From Actinobacteria bacterium HGW-Actinobacteria-4 (GTDB lineage: Bacteria > Actinomycetota > Actinomycetes > Actinomycetales > Demequinaceae), in contig PHEW01000003.1 in the NCBI GenBank assembly GCA_002841315.1, positions 248,001 to 312,000 of the forward strand: a DNA stretch of 64,000 bases, given 5' to 3'. A program made the position numbers and the translations under genes. This document shows, in pieces, positions 40,769 to 49,434 of this stretch. Position 1 is the stretch's first letter, and each line of letters opens with the position of its first letter. Below the pieces are notes generated by a model, which did no database searches, was not told the DNA's origin, and saw only the letters and a program-made list of their open reading frames with translations.

Positions 40769-41419
40769 ATGGATAATCGCCGCACCGCGCGTCTCGCGGG
40801 CATTCTCTACCTCATTACCCACGTGACGTCCGTGGCAGCAGTGATCCTCTACGGGACCTTGCTCACTGACGCCGATTGGGTCAGTTCGGGCCAGTCAGCG
40901 ACCGCGCCCAAGCTCGGCGCACTGGCTGATTTCATCCTCGGCGTCGCGGTGCTCGGCACCGGTGTGGTGCTGCACTCGCTGATCCGCCACTACAGCGAGC
41001 GCGGAGCTACCGCCTATGCCGCGTTGCGCACCCTCGAGGCGAGCGCCATCCTGATGGGTGCGGCATTGGTGGTCGCCGCGGTGTCCGTGCCTGAATCCGA
41101 CGTTGCCGGCCAGCTGTCGTACGGCATCATCGGCATCTACCACTGGGTGTTTCTGATCGGCATGGGGCTAGTGGTGGGCGTTCACACCACGGTGCTTGCC
41201 GTGGTCCTGAGGCGCCACAACCTGATCGCGCGGTGGATCACCACGCTGGGCATCGTGGGAGCCGTCCTTGTCACCGCATCCAATCTCGCGGTGATGTTCG
41301 GTATCCAGGAGCAGATCTCGGCTACGGCAGCGGTGGCCGCCGTTCCGATCTTCGCGTGGGAGATCAGCCTCGCCGTTCACCTCATCTGGAAGGGACTTCT
41401 GACCCCCTCGCCGAAGTAG
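40769..41419 (+). CDS. DUF4386 family membrane protein
   Basis: 216 aa with six hydrophobic segments. The start 'DNRRTARLAGILYLITHVTSVAAVILYGTLL' and 'YAALRTLEASAILMGAALVV' are typical of DUF4386. GAGAAGGAG lies before the ATG. Function unknown; the family is often found next to TetR regulators, as here, suggesting a stress- or drug-inducible membrane protein. Confidence 0.88.
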   Translation: MDNRRTARLAGILYLITHVTSVAAVILYGTLLTDADWVSSGQSATAPKLGALADFILGVAVLGTGVVLHSLIRHYSERGATAYAALRTLEASAILMGAALVVAAVSVPESDVAGQLSYGIIGIYHWVFLIGMGLVVGVHTTVLAVVLRRHNLIARWITTLGIVGAVLVTASNLAVMFGIQEQISATAAVAAVPIFAWEISLAVHLIWKGLLTPSPK

Positions 41420-41449
41420 TGGTTGCACCGGCGGGTAGCATCGGTTCAC

Positions 41450-42220
41450 ATGGACAAGCCGAAAGCTGCCCGCCTGGTGCGCTATGAAGAGCGCACCAGC
41501 TCGATCATGCTCGCACTTGCGGTGCTCTTCCTCGCGGTCTACTCGCTCCAGGTGATCTGGCAGTCAATCCCGCAGACACTCAGCGACTGGCTGGGCTACG
41601 CCAACTACGCGATCTGGTTCTTGTTTCTGGCGGACCTCATCGCGAGACTCGTGCTTGCCAAGCACCGGGTGCGGTTCTTGCGCAAGAATCCGGTCGATGT
41701 GATCTCGGTGCTGCTGCCCGCGTTGCGCCCTCTCCGCGCGCTCCGCGTCTTCACAGCAGGCCAGAACTTGCTGAGCTCCAAATCGGGATTGGTGCAGACC
41801 GGTCAGGCCATTGTGTTCGCGGCTGCACTCTTGGTGTATATCGGCGCGCTCGCGATGCTCGACGTCGAGCAGGGTGCGCCAGGCGCGATTGTCGAGGACT
41901 TTGGGGACGCGATCTGGTGGGCTCTCGTCACCGTCACCACCGTGGGCTACGGCGACCTCTATCCCGTGACCACCGAGGGGCGTGTGATCGCCGGCGCGCT
42001 GATGGTGGTCGGAATCTCGGTACTCGGAGCAGTGACGGCAACGGCGGCGTCGTGGTTCATCAAGACCAGCGAGGCCCAGGAAGACGAGATTCAGGGACGC
42101 GATCAGAAGCTCCTCGCGGCTAACCAAGAGCGCCTTGCCGCCAAGATCGACGCCCTGGACGCCAAACTCGACCTGTTGTTGGCCCAGCGCGACGCAGACT
42201 CCACCCCGCCACGCGAGTAG
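41450..42220 (+). CDS. voltage-gated-type potassium channel
   Basis: 256 aa. The pore signature 'TVTTVGYGDLYPVT' is the K+ selectivity filter. Upstream lie four or so hydrophobic helices and an S4-like Arg pattern 'LRPLRALRVF'; downstream is the inner helix 'VIAGALMVVGISVLGAVTATAASWF'. The C-terminal ~60 residues form a coiled coil (EAQEDEIQGRDQKLLAANQE), likely for tetramerisation. A TAGCAT box (41436-41441) is 8 nt upstream of the ATG. The TAG stop contributes to the -10 box of the next gene. Confidence 0.9.
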   Translation: MDKPKAARLVRYEERTSSIMLALAVLFLAVYSLQVIWQSIPQTLSDWLGYANYAIWFLFLADLIARLVLAKHRVRFLRKNPVDVISVLLPALRPLRALRVFTAGQNLLSSKSGLVQTGQAIVFAAALLVYIGALAMLDVEQGAPGAIVEDFGDAIWWALVTVTTVGYGDLYPVTTEGRVIAGALMVVGISVLGAVTATAASWFIKTSEAQEDEIQGRDQKLLAANQERLAAKIDALDAKLDLLLAQRDADSTPPRE

Positions 42221-42230
42221 GTTGGTAACC

Positions 42231-43055
42231 ATGACCACAGTGGCCGATGTCATGGAGACTCTCGAGCAGCGCTTCCCGTTGGAATTTGCCGAGGATTGGG
42301 ACGCGAACGGCCTGGTGGTGGGGGACCCCCAAGCGGAGGTCACCAAGGCGCTGTTCGCCGTCGATCCCACCATCGCCGTGGTGAACGAGGCGATCGAGGT
42401 GGGTGCGGACCTGCTCGTCACTCACCACCCGCTCCTCCTGCGCGGAGTCAACACCGTGGCGTCCGACACCGCGGGCGGCGCAGTCATTCACCGCCTCATC
42501 GCGTCTGGATGTGCGCTCTACAACGCCCACACCAACGCCGATGCCTCGTCCGGCGGGGTAGCCGACGCCCTTGCAGAGGCGGTCGGCATCGTGAATCCAA
42601 TCCCGCTGGTGCCCATCCCCAGCGATCCCACGCAGGGCACCGGGCGCATCGGCCGTCTGAAGCACGCGATGACCTTGCGCGAGTTCGCTGATCATGTGGC
42701 CAGCGTGCTGCCCGCCACGCATCACGGCGTACGGGTCGCAGGGGACCTCGACGCGCTCGTGGCAACGGTCGCGGTGGTAGGAGGTTCGGGCGACTCGTTC
42801 CTCGAGCAAGCGCGCCGCTCGCCCGCAGACGTCTACCTGACCGCAGACCTGCGCCATCACCCTGCGTCGACGGCTCGCGAGCTTGCTTCCCTGGGCGATG
42901 GCCGGCCCTACTTGGTAGACGTGGCACACTTCGCGTCAGAGTGGTCGTGGCTTGCGGCAGCCGCCGAACACGTGGCCGACGCCACAGGAATCGACACCAT
43001 CGTCAGCACCCTCAACACCGACCCATGGACCGCGCACGTGCGCGCCGAATCATAA
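42231..43055 (+). CDS. Nif3-like dinuclear metal-centre protein
   Basis: 274 aa. NIF3/YbgI family: 'EDWDANGLVVGDPQAEVTKALFAVDPTIAVVNEAI', metal ligands in 'DLLVTHHPLLLRG' and in the C-terminal 'YLVDVAHFASEWSW' (H..E). Members form toroidal hexamers with two metals per subunit; proposed to be GTP cyclohydrolase-like, true role unclear. A TAGGTT box (42218-42223) lies 7 nt before the ATG and includes the upstream stop codon. Followed 9 bp later by the zinc-ribbon gene, the standard actinobacterial order. Confidence 0.93.
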   Translation: MTTVADVMETLEQRFPLEFAEDWDANGLVVGDPQAEVTKALFAVDPTIAVVNEAIEVGADLLVTHHPLLLRGVNTVASDTAGGAVIHRLIASGCALYNAHTNADASSGGVADALAEAVGIVNPIPLVPIPSDPTQGTGRIGRLKHAMTLREFADHVASVLPATHHGVRVAGDLDALVATVAVVGGSGDSFLEQARRSPADVYLTADLRHHPASTARELASLGDGRPYLVDVAHFASEWSWLAAAAEHVADATGIDTIVSTLNTDPWTAHVRAES

Positions 43056-43064
43056 GGAGATTGT

Positions 43065-43802
43065 GTGGCTACCGCCCCCGCCGCTGACCAACAACGGCTG
43101 CTCACTGTTCAAGACGCTGACACACGCGCACACCAGGCGCAGCACCGCCGTGCCACCTTGCCGGTGATCGCACGCATCGAGGAACTGCAAAGCCGCGCGC
43201 TCGACTTTGACGACGAGCGAATTGCCCGCGGCACTGAGGTGACTGATCTTAAGCGTGAGGTGGCCAAAGCTGAGGACGACGTCGAGGCGGTGCGTGCGCG
43301 CGCCAAGCGCGACCAGGAACGCCTGGACTCCGGGCAGAGCAGCGCCAAGGACCTGCAGGCGCTGCAGAGCGAGCTCGAGGTGCTGGTCAAGCGCCAGGCG
43401 GACCTCGAGGACGTTGAACTGGAGGTGATGGAGCGGCTGGATCAGGCAGAGAAGGCTCAGGCCTCCGCCGCCGCGCAGCATCAGGCCATCACGGAACAGA
43501 TCGCGCAACTCCAAGGCGAACGCGCTGCTGCCGAGGCCGAGATTGACGCCGAGCTCGCCACCATCGCGAGTGAGCGTGCTGCGGCCGTCGACGGGCTCGA
43601 CGCCGATCTGCTCGCGCTCTACGAGAAGATCCGCGCGCAGCACGGCGGGGTGGGCGCCGCGGCTTTGACCGGAACCACCTGCGAGGGCTGCCACATGCCG
43701 CTCAATCCCGTAGACGTGGCCCGGTTCACGGCCGCACCCCCGGACCAAGTGGTGCGGTGCGAAGAATGCGGACGCATCTTGGTCAGGAAGGGCGCCGCGT
43801 GA
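43065..43802 (+). CDS. C4-type zinc-ribbon coiled-coil protein (CT398-like)
   Basis: 245 aa. Residues ~10-180 form a long coiled coil ('DFDDERIARGTEVTDLKREVAKAEDDVEAVRARAKRDQERL'). The C-terminal zinc ribbon has CEGCHMPL and CEECGRIL. The family is linked to nucleic-acid-associated or secretion functions without a firm assignment. The conserved neighbourhood Nif3 - this gene - RNase H is widespread in actinobacteria. Its TGA overlaps the next GTG. Confidence 0.92.
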   Translation: MATAPAADQQRLLTVQDADTRAHQAQHRRATLPVIARIEELQSRALDFDDERIARGTEVTDLKREVAKAEDDVEAVRARAKRDQERLDSGQSSAKDLQALQSELEVLVKRQADLEDVELEVMERLDQAEKAQASAAAQHQAITEQIAQLQGERAAAEAEIDAELATIASERAAAVDGLDADLLALYEKIRAQHGGVGAAALTGTTCEGCHMPLNPVDVARFTAAPPDQVVRCEECGRILVRKGAA

Positions 43803-45082
43803 GTGCACGCGTGCTGATCATTGAGGCAGACGGCGGTTCGCGGGGCAATCCAGGCCACGCTGGCTACGGCTCGGTGGTGATCGATGGCGCCACGGGGACG
43901 GTGCTCGCAGAGCGCGCCGGCTACGTGGGGATTGCCACGAACAACGTGGCCGAGTACCGCGGGCTGATCGCGGGGCTCGAGGCCGCGCGCGCGATCGATC
44001 CTGACGCCCAGCTGCAGGTGCGTTTGGACTCCAAGCTCGTGGTCGAGCAGATGTCCGGTCGCTGGCAGATCAAGCACCCGGATATGAAACCGCTCGCCCT
44101 GCGTGCGCGTGAGATCGCGACCGGTGCCGAGGTCGTCTACACCTGGATCCCGCGCGAATCCAACAAGAAGGCGGACGCCTTGGCCAACGAGGCGATGGAC
44201 ACCAAAGATCCGGACATCCGCCGGGATTTTGATCCCGGCGGGCCCGGGGATTCCGCGGAGCTCGCCGACAACCCCGTTGACAGCGCCGCGCCGGTGGAGA
44301 GCACCACCACGGGGGCGGCCCCACCGCCGATCTCTGACGACACACCAGTCGCGACTCCAGGCACCCGGCGTGACGCGCTGTTCGCGGTCAAGGGCGCGGA
44401 CCTGGTGAGCCCGCTCACGCTGGTCCTGGTCCGGCACGGCGTCACCGACATGACCATCGGTGGCCACCTGTCAGGAGGCTCGGTCCCCGGCCCTAGCCTG
44501 AACGCAGCCGGACGCGTCCAAGCCGCCAAGGCCGCCGATGCCGTGTACCGCATCGGCCGCCAGACGTGGGAGAGGGTTCCCAAGGTCACGCGGATTGTCG
44601 CATCGCCCATGGTCCGCACCCAGGAGACTGCGGGTTCGATCGGGCGGCGCATTGGCGCCAAGGTCGAGACTGACGATCGCCTGCGCGAGATCAGCTTTGG
44701 CGAGTGGGAGGGGCTAGCTACGGACCAGCTGGCCCAGGCCACAGGAGACGCCATTCACCGTTGGCGTTTTGGGGAGATCGCGCCGCCAGGGGGCGAGTCC
44801 ATTCCCGAGGTGGGAGCGCGCGTGAACACGCTGCTTGAGGACCTCGCTACCGAACACGGCCAGCTCTGCGCGGAAGGCGCCGACGAGGCGCGCGCCTATG
44901 TGTTGACGTCCCACGCGGTGGCAATCAAGTCCGCGATTGGCTATTCGCTGGGAATCGACGTCCGTCAGTGGGGAAGCATCTGGCCACAACCGGCATCGTT
45001 GACAATCCTCCAACTGCGGGTCGCCCACGACGGCGCGATCGCCGAGAGGCACCTGTTGTGCCTGGGCGCACCCATCGACTAA
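43799..45082 (+). CDS. bifunctional RNase HI / acid phosphatase
   Basis: 427 aa. Residues 1-~135 form RNase HI: 'IIEADGGSRGNPGHAGYGSVV', 'NNVAEYRGLIAGLEAA', 'VRLDSKLVVEQMSGRWQIKHPDM', covering the DEDD metal ligands. A ~70-residue low-complexity linker follows. The C-terminal ~200 residues form a histidine phosphatase of the CobC type: 'LTLVLVRHGVTD' (RHG), 'GEWEGLATDQLA', 'TSHAVAIKSAIG'. The mycobacterial homologue (Rv2228c type) hydrolyses RNA/DNA hybrids and alpha-ribazole phosphate. The GTG is in a GTGA overlap, so coupled to the zinc-ribbon gene. Confidence 0.95.
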   Translation: MSARVLIIEADGGSRGNPGHAGYGSVVIDGATGTVLAERAGYVGIATNNVAEYRGLIAGLEAARAIDPDAQLQVRLDSKLVVEQMSGRWQIKHPDMKPLALRAREIATGAEVVYTWIPRESNKKADALANEAMDTKDPDIRRDFDPGGPGDSAELADNPVDSAAPVESTTTGAAPPPISDDTPVATPGTRRDALFAVKGADLVSPLTLVLVRHGVTDMTIGGHLSGGSVPGPSLNAAGRVQAAKAADAVYRIGRQTWERVPKVTRIVASPMVRTQETAGSIGRRIGAKVETDDRLREISFGEWEGLATDQLAQATGDAIHRWRFGEIAPPGGESIPEVGARVNTLLEDLATEHGQLCAEGADEARAYVLTSHAVAIKSAIGYSLGIDVRQWGSIWPQPASLTILQLRVAHDGAIAERHLLCLGAPID

Positions 45083-45091
45083 GGAGTAGCC

Positions 45092-45685
45092 ATGTCCGTT
45101 GTTCACGACCAGCCCGTCGTGTTGCTGCGCGAGCCCGTCAGGGCCGCAGTGCGCCGTCTTGCGAGCCGCGCGGCGCTGCCCGCGCTCGCCGCAGTCGCAT
45201 GGATCATCGGGTTTGAGACCTGGGCAAACGTCGTGGTCACGGTCGCGGCGCTGCCCAGCGCGATACTGCTGGTTCTCGGTATCGGCAACCTGATCATGAA
45301 CCAGCGCGTGCTCCTGGTGCATCGAGAAGCGGGCGCAATCGAGCGGCCGCTGTCGCTCCAAGAGATGATGCTCAAGCGTGGCGTGGAACATGTAGGTGGG
45401 CGCGAGGTGTACGTGATGACGGACGTGCCGTCTATTTCCGGTGCGCCCAGCGATCCGCGTGTCACGCTGTTCCTGGTGGGTTCCGAGGGTGCGCCCGGAA
45501 GCCTCGTCTCGCGAGTCCCCCTGTGGGGGCTACCGGTCGCGGACTTCATCGAGCGATCCAACGCGCTGCTGGCTGGGCGTGGCACCACTCTTGTGTTGCG
45601 CGAGTCCGGACCCGTCGAGGTGGACGAGACCCCCGAGGAGCCCAAGGAGTTCGACTGGCCCGAGGAAGACGACCAGCCAACCTAG
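45092..45685 (+). CDS. membrane-anchored protein of unknown function
   Basis: 197 aa. Two hydrophobic segments ('AALPALAAVAWIIGFETWANVVV' and 'VAALPSAILLVLGIGNLIM') are followed by a soluble domain with strands 'REVYVMTDVPSI', 'RVTLFLVGSEG' and a very acidic tail (EVDETPEEPKEFDWPEEDDQ). AAGGAG precedes the ATG. Not recognised. Nine bp after the RNase H gene and likely co-transcribed. Confidence 0.7.
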   Translation: MSVVHDQPVVLLREPVRAAVRRLASRAALPALAAVAWIIGFETWANVVVTVAALPSAILLVLGIGNLIMNQRVLLVHREAGAIERPLSLQEMMLKRGVEHVGGREVYVMTDVPSISGAPSDPRVTLFLVGSEGAPGSLVSRVPLWGLPVADFIERSNALLAGRGTTLVLRESGPVEVDETPEEPKEFDWPEEDDQPT

Positions 45686-45715
45686 CGCGGGCGCAGGCGC
45701 CGTGAGCCAGAACCG

Positions 45716-46489
45716 CTAGCCCGCGATCACCAGCGTCAGCACGTCCGGTCCGCTCGCTGCCCGCGACAGTTCAACGTCGACCAGGTCGCTACCAATGAGC
45801 TGAGCCGCGGCATCGGCGAGATCCTGCGCGGTGGTGGGCGCGGCATCGGCCGCAACTAAATGCGCTGCCAGCAATCCGCGCGTGTGCTTGGCCATGTGGC
45901 TCACCACGGCGCGTTGGTCGTCCAGCTCGCGCATGACCTTGACGCTGACCCAAGGGCTCTCGGAGGGGCGCCACGCGGCGACATAGGACGAGCTCCGGCA
46001 GTCGACCACAAGGCCCCCAGCTGCGAGCGCCGCGAGTGGAGCGCACAGGTGCTTGGACCAGAAGGCGGCAAGAGGGCCGATGCGCGCCAGGCTAGTCGAC
46101 ATCGACAGGCGGTAGGCGGGGATCCGGTCGGCAGGGGAGAGCGCGCCCCACAGGGCGGAGATGATCCGGACGCGGTCGGCGGACCGGGCCAGGGTGGCCG
46201 TGCCCCACGTGGCCATGCGCGCGGCGTCGTAGAGCACGCCGGTGTAGACCTGAGCTGCGGGGGCGGTCGGGTTGTCCCAGATGGTGGTGTTGCGGGCCAC
46301 CTCCCCGGCAAGGCTCGCCCCCACGCCAAGCACCTGCATCGCGTTGCGCTGGGCGCTGACCTTGGCGAGCGCTTCCCCGATCCGGGTGCGGGCATCCGCG
46401 AGTTCCGGGTGGGACAGTCCGGGGAGGCTCACCGGTGCGCCCGATGCTGGGGCGGCCTTGGTCTCGGACGGTGGCAGTAGTACAAGCAC
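45716..46489 (-). CDS. yaaA: YaaA family protein (DUF328)
   Basis: 257 aa. 'VLVLLPPSETKA' at the very start is the family hallmark and argues for the GTG at 46489 over the GTG at 46498. Also seen: 'YTGVLYDAARMATW', 'VRIISALWGALSPADRIPAYRLSM', 'VDCRSSSYVAAW'. E. coli YaaA lowers free iron during peroxide stress and binds DNA. Its 5' end is head-to-head with rnpB, whose promoter box (TATGCT, 46501-46506) lies 12 bp before this start. Confidence 0.88.
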   Translation of the reverse strand: MLVLLPPSETKAAPASGAPVSLPGLSHPELADARTRIGEALAKVSAQRNAMQVLGVGASLAGEVARNTTIWDNPTAPAAQVYTGVLYDAARMATWGTATLARSADRVRIISALWGALSPADRIPAYRLSMSTSLARIGPLAAFWSKHLCAPLAALAAGGLVVDCRSSSYVAAWRPSESPWVSVKVMRELDDQRAVVSHMAKHTRGLLAAHLVAADAAPTTAQDLADAAAQLIGSDLVDVELSRAASGPDVLTLVIAG

Positions 46490-46511
46490 GGGGATCACCC
46501 TATGCTTGTTA

Positions 46512-46884
46512 GGCGGATGAGTTGGCCAGGCGGTCGCGTTGCTGAGCAATCAGTACCGAGGAACGTCCGGGCTCCACAGGGCAGGGTGATGGCTAACGGC
46601 CACCCGAGGTGACTCGCGGGAAAGTGCCACAGAAAACAGACCGCCTCACTTCGGTGAGGTAAGGGTGAAACGGCGAGGTAAGAGCTCACCGCGTTCCTGG
46701 TGACAGGAACGGCACGGCAAACCCCACCCGGAGCAAGACCAGACAGGAAGCGTTCGAGGGCGGCCCGCCCGAGCTTCCGGGTAGGTCGCTAGAGGCGTGC
46801 GGCAACGTACGTCGTAGATGGATGACCGCCCACGGTGGTTCGCCACCGGGACAGAACCCGGCGTATAGGCCAACTCATCCGCCC
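46512..46884 (+). ncRNA. rnpB: RNase P RNA (class A)
   Basis: Catalytic RNA that trims tRNA 5' leaders. P1 is a perfect 16-bp helix: GGCGGATGAGTTGGCC (46512-46527) pairs with GGCCAACTCATCCGCC (46868-46883). The conserved core GAGGAACGTCCGGGCTCCAC (46559-46578) and the partner block with 'ACAGAACCCGGCGTATAGGCC' family sequence near 46851 are present. A TATGCT -10 box is at 46501-46506. The 3' ~160 nt recur in damaged form at 49313-49404, and the last ~30 nt at 50303-50332. Confidence 0.95.
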
Positions 46885-46921
46885 CACCGCCGGTGTCCGC
46901 TGTGTAGCCGTACGCGCGACG

Positions 46922-49069
46922 TTAGCGAAGTGCGTTGGCCGCGAGCGCGTCAGTGATCAGACCGATCATCGCTTCGAGCTGGACGTTTGTGTCGTCCGTG
47001 TCGTCGTCCGGCGCCCCGTCGAGCGCCCGTGCCGCAAGGCCCGACTTCCGATCAATCAGTTTGGCGATCCTGGAGTCGATGGTGCGTGCACCGATAATCC
47101 TCCACGCGGTGACGGGCTCGTCCTGGCCGATCCGGTGAATGCGGTCAATGGCCTGCGTCTGTTCGGCGTGGGTCCAGGACAGCTCGGCGAGGACGAGGTT
47201 GGAGGCTACCTGGAGGTTGAGCCCCACGCCGGCGGCCATCAGCGAGCACACCACAATCGAAACGTCCGGATCGTTGACGAACGCTGCGATGTTCTTCTCG
47301 CGGGCCTTGGGTGTCTGGTCGCCGCGGATGGACGCGAAGCGGATGCCGCGATCGGCGAAGGTCCGCTCGGCCTGATCCATCACGTCGATGTGTTTAGCGA
47401 AGAACACCACCTTGCCGACGTTGTGCGCGAGTTGCGCGGTGTAATCGGCGGCGAGCCCGGCCTTCGCCTGCCCGATGCGACGCACCATCGTGAACACGTT
47501 GTCCGCACCGCTGTCGGCGCTCGCCTCCTTGAGCTCTGACTCGGCCACTCGGCGCACGACGTCGGCGTCCACCTCGTCGGCAGTGCCATCCGCGCCGCGC
47601 GCCTTCAACGTTGCCCGGTACCGATCGACGAGCCTACTGACCAGAGCGGCCTCTGCCGCGCGAATCGACCGACCGGCCGCTCCGTCGAGTTCGATGGGCA
47701 CATCCGCCACCCGGCGGGCGGGAATGTCGGTAGCCACGTCGATCTTCCGGCGACGCACGATGCCCATGTCGATCACGCGCGATCGTGCGGCGGCGGAGAA
47801 ACCGGGGTCGCCAGGAATCAGGCCCGTGTCCTCGAGGGCGGCCATGAGCGCGCTCGTCGGAGCCTTGTGGTCGATCCAGCCGAGGAACTCCCAGATCGCC
47901 CGGAAGTCTTCGGTGTCATTGATGAGCGGTGTGCCGGTGAGCGCCATCAGCAACGGCTGTGAGTTGGTGGCGCGGATTCGGTCCGACACCGCGATGATGT
48001 GCTGCGAGCGCTTGGAACGCTTGTTCTTGATGAAGTGCGCCTCGTCCACGATCATCCCGCGGAAGCCCATGCTGCTGAGCCAGCCGACGTGTCGGTCGAG
48101 CAGTTCGTAGTTGACGATCATGATGTCGGCGAACCCGTCGACGTCATCTCCATCGCCATGCACCACCGTGGGGCGCCGCTGCGGCGTCCATATGTCGACC
48201 TCGTGCGCCCAGTTCGCCTTCACCACGTTGGGCGCGACCACGAGGAGCGGGTAGGCCTTGGCCGCTTGCGCCGCGAGCAATGCCTGCGCCGTCTTGCCGA
48301 GCCCCGGTTCGTCGGCAAGCAAGAACGAGCGGTGTCCGTTGGCCGCGGCCGCGACTACCTGTGCCTGGTGTGGCATCAGTTCCGTCCCGGGAGGAGTCTG
48401 CACCGCGCGCGCGGCGGGTAGCGGCATGCACGAAGGCGCGCCGCTTGCGCCCTGCTCGAATGACCTGAACAGCGGTTCGAGCAACTCCCACCCCGCGAGC
48501 CGACGCGCGGGCTGAGCATTGCGCGCGGCCGACGCTTCGAAGTCTGGCGCAAGGAACGGGTTTGCGCGTTGCCGCGAGAGCACCGACTGAGGCAGCACCT
48601 GATTCGAGGCCTCGACAGACAGTGGAGAGGGCTCAGGGGGCGGGGGCGGCGGCGCGTCGCGCCCTGCGGCACGCAAGATCTCCGTCTTGAGGGCGTGAGC
48701 GGAGTCCGACACGCGGGCGTCTTCCGCGAGCAGTTGCAAGAGTGACGTATCTCGAGCCGCCGTCCTTGCAAGAAGGCTCCCCAACCCGTCGAGGCGTTCG
48801 AGCTTCTTGGCGCGCTGCAAACTGTTGGCGGCATCGTCAGCCATGACCCGCTCGCGCTCCTCTCGCACGAGCAGCGCTACGGCCTGAAACTTGGTGCGCA
48901 GGGCAGGCTTGGTCGGTGGCCGTTGCACGACGCGACTCAAGTCTTGGGCGTGTTCCGCCAAGACGGAGATGATCTCCCTCGTCGTCGCGCCCGAGCTGCG
49001 CCGCCGCTGCGTGCCGCGCGGGTTGCCTGCGCGGGTGCCGCCCGATCGGCGTTGGCCTGCTCGTGCCAC
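46922..49069 (-). CDS. SNF2-family DEAD/DEAH helicase-like ATPase
   Basis: 715 aa. Motif I is 'LLADEPGLGKTAQALLAAQAAK', motif II 'GMIVDEAHFIKNKRSKRSQH', motif III 'LMALTGTP', motif VI 'QAIDRIHRIGQDEP'. The N-terminal ~200 residues are basic and then low-complexity (a PPPPPEP stretch) with no recognised domain. SNF2 enzymes translocate on duplex DNA and remodel protein-DNA complexes; bacterial ones occur both as housekeeping genes and in defence islands. The GTG has GAGGAG just upstream. No methyltransferase or nuclease partner is adjacent. The gene is enclosed between rnpB and a broken rnpB copy. Confidence 0.9.
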   Translation of the reverse strand: MARAGQRRSGGTRAGNPRGTQRRRSSGATTREIISVLAEHAQDLSRVVQRPPTKPALRTKFQAVALLVREERERVMADDAANSLQRAKKLERLDGLGSLLARTAARDTSLLQLLAEDARVSDSAHALKTEILRAAGRDAPPPPPPEPSPLSVEASNQVLPQSVLSRQRANPFLAPDFEASAARNAQPARRLAGWELLEPLFRSFEQGASGAPSCMPLPAARAVQTPPGTELMPHQAQVVAAAANGHRSFLLADEPGLGKTAQALLAAQAAKAYPLLVVAPNVVKANWAHEVDIWTPQRRPTVVHGDGDDVDGFADIMIVNYELLDRHVGWLSSMGFRGMIVDEAHFIKNKRSKRSQHIIAVSDRIRATNSQPLLMALTGTPLINDTEDFRAIWEFLGWIDHKAPTSALMAALEDTGLIPGDPGFSAAARSRVIDMGIVRRRKIDVATDIPARRVADVPIELDGAAGRSIRAAEAALVSRLVDRYRATLKARGADGTADEVDADVVRRVAESELKEASADSGADNVFTMVRRIGQAKAGLAADYTAQLAHNVGKVVFFAKHIDVMDQAERTFADRGIRFASIRGDQTPKAREKNIAAFVNDPDVSIVVCSLMAAGVGLNLQVASNLVLAELSWTHAEQTQAIDRIHRIGQDEPVTAWRIIGARTIDSRIAKLIDRKSGLAARALDGAPDDDTDDTNVQLEAMIGLITDALAANALR

Positions 49070-49312
49070 GTCTCCTCTTTCTCCGGCGCTTCACCTCATC
49101 GGCGCCGCAACGAACCGCGTCGCGCCCGCCGGTTCGCGGCCTGTCGGGTTTGCGCCGATCGCTCGGGTGCGCAATCGCAGTGTGCGTCCGAGGACCCTGG
49201 CTGGAAGCTGCCGTCGTCGTACCGGCTACTACCAACACTTTAGTGCTTGTGCGGACGCGGCGGTCGCATTCAGAGGGGAGCTCGCTAGTGTGCCACGCGC
49301 CAGGCGGGGCTA

Positions 49313-49404
49313 GGCACAGCTCACCCGGAGCAAGATCAGACAGGACGCGTGTGCGGCGGCCCGCCACCGGGACAGAGACTGGCGGACAGGCCAGCTCACC
49401 CGCC
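49313..49404 (+). pseudogene. truncated rnpB 3' fragment with internal deletion
   Basis: Not a protein gene. 49322-49345 matches rnpB 46725-46748 with one mismatch (CACCCGGAGCAAGA then CAGACAGGA). GGCGGCCCGCC (49355-49365) matches 46759-46769. The sequence then jumps about 75 nt, at a shared CGCC, to CGCCACCGGGACAGA (49362-49376 = 46841-46855), and ends with GGCCAGCTCACCCGCC (49389-49404), two substitutions from the P1 3' strand of rnpB. The catalytic core is absent, so it cannot be functional. The remaining sequence from 49070 to 49312 shows no convincing gene. Confidence 0.85.
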
Positions 49405-49434
49405 TTCGTCGTGGCGCGTCGCTAACCTATGACC

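Noticed and set aside
49313..49404. second functional RNase P RNA
   Set aside because: It lacks the 5' half, the GAGGAACGTCC core and ~75 internal nucleotides.
49063..49425. plus-strand 120-aa frame between the SNF2 gene and the repeat protein
   Set aside because: It reads through the rnpB fragment, has no start signal and no recognisable domain.
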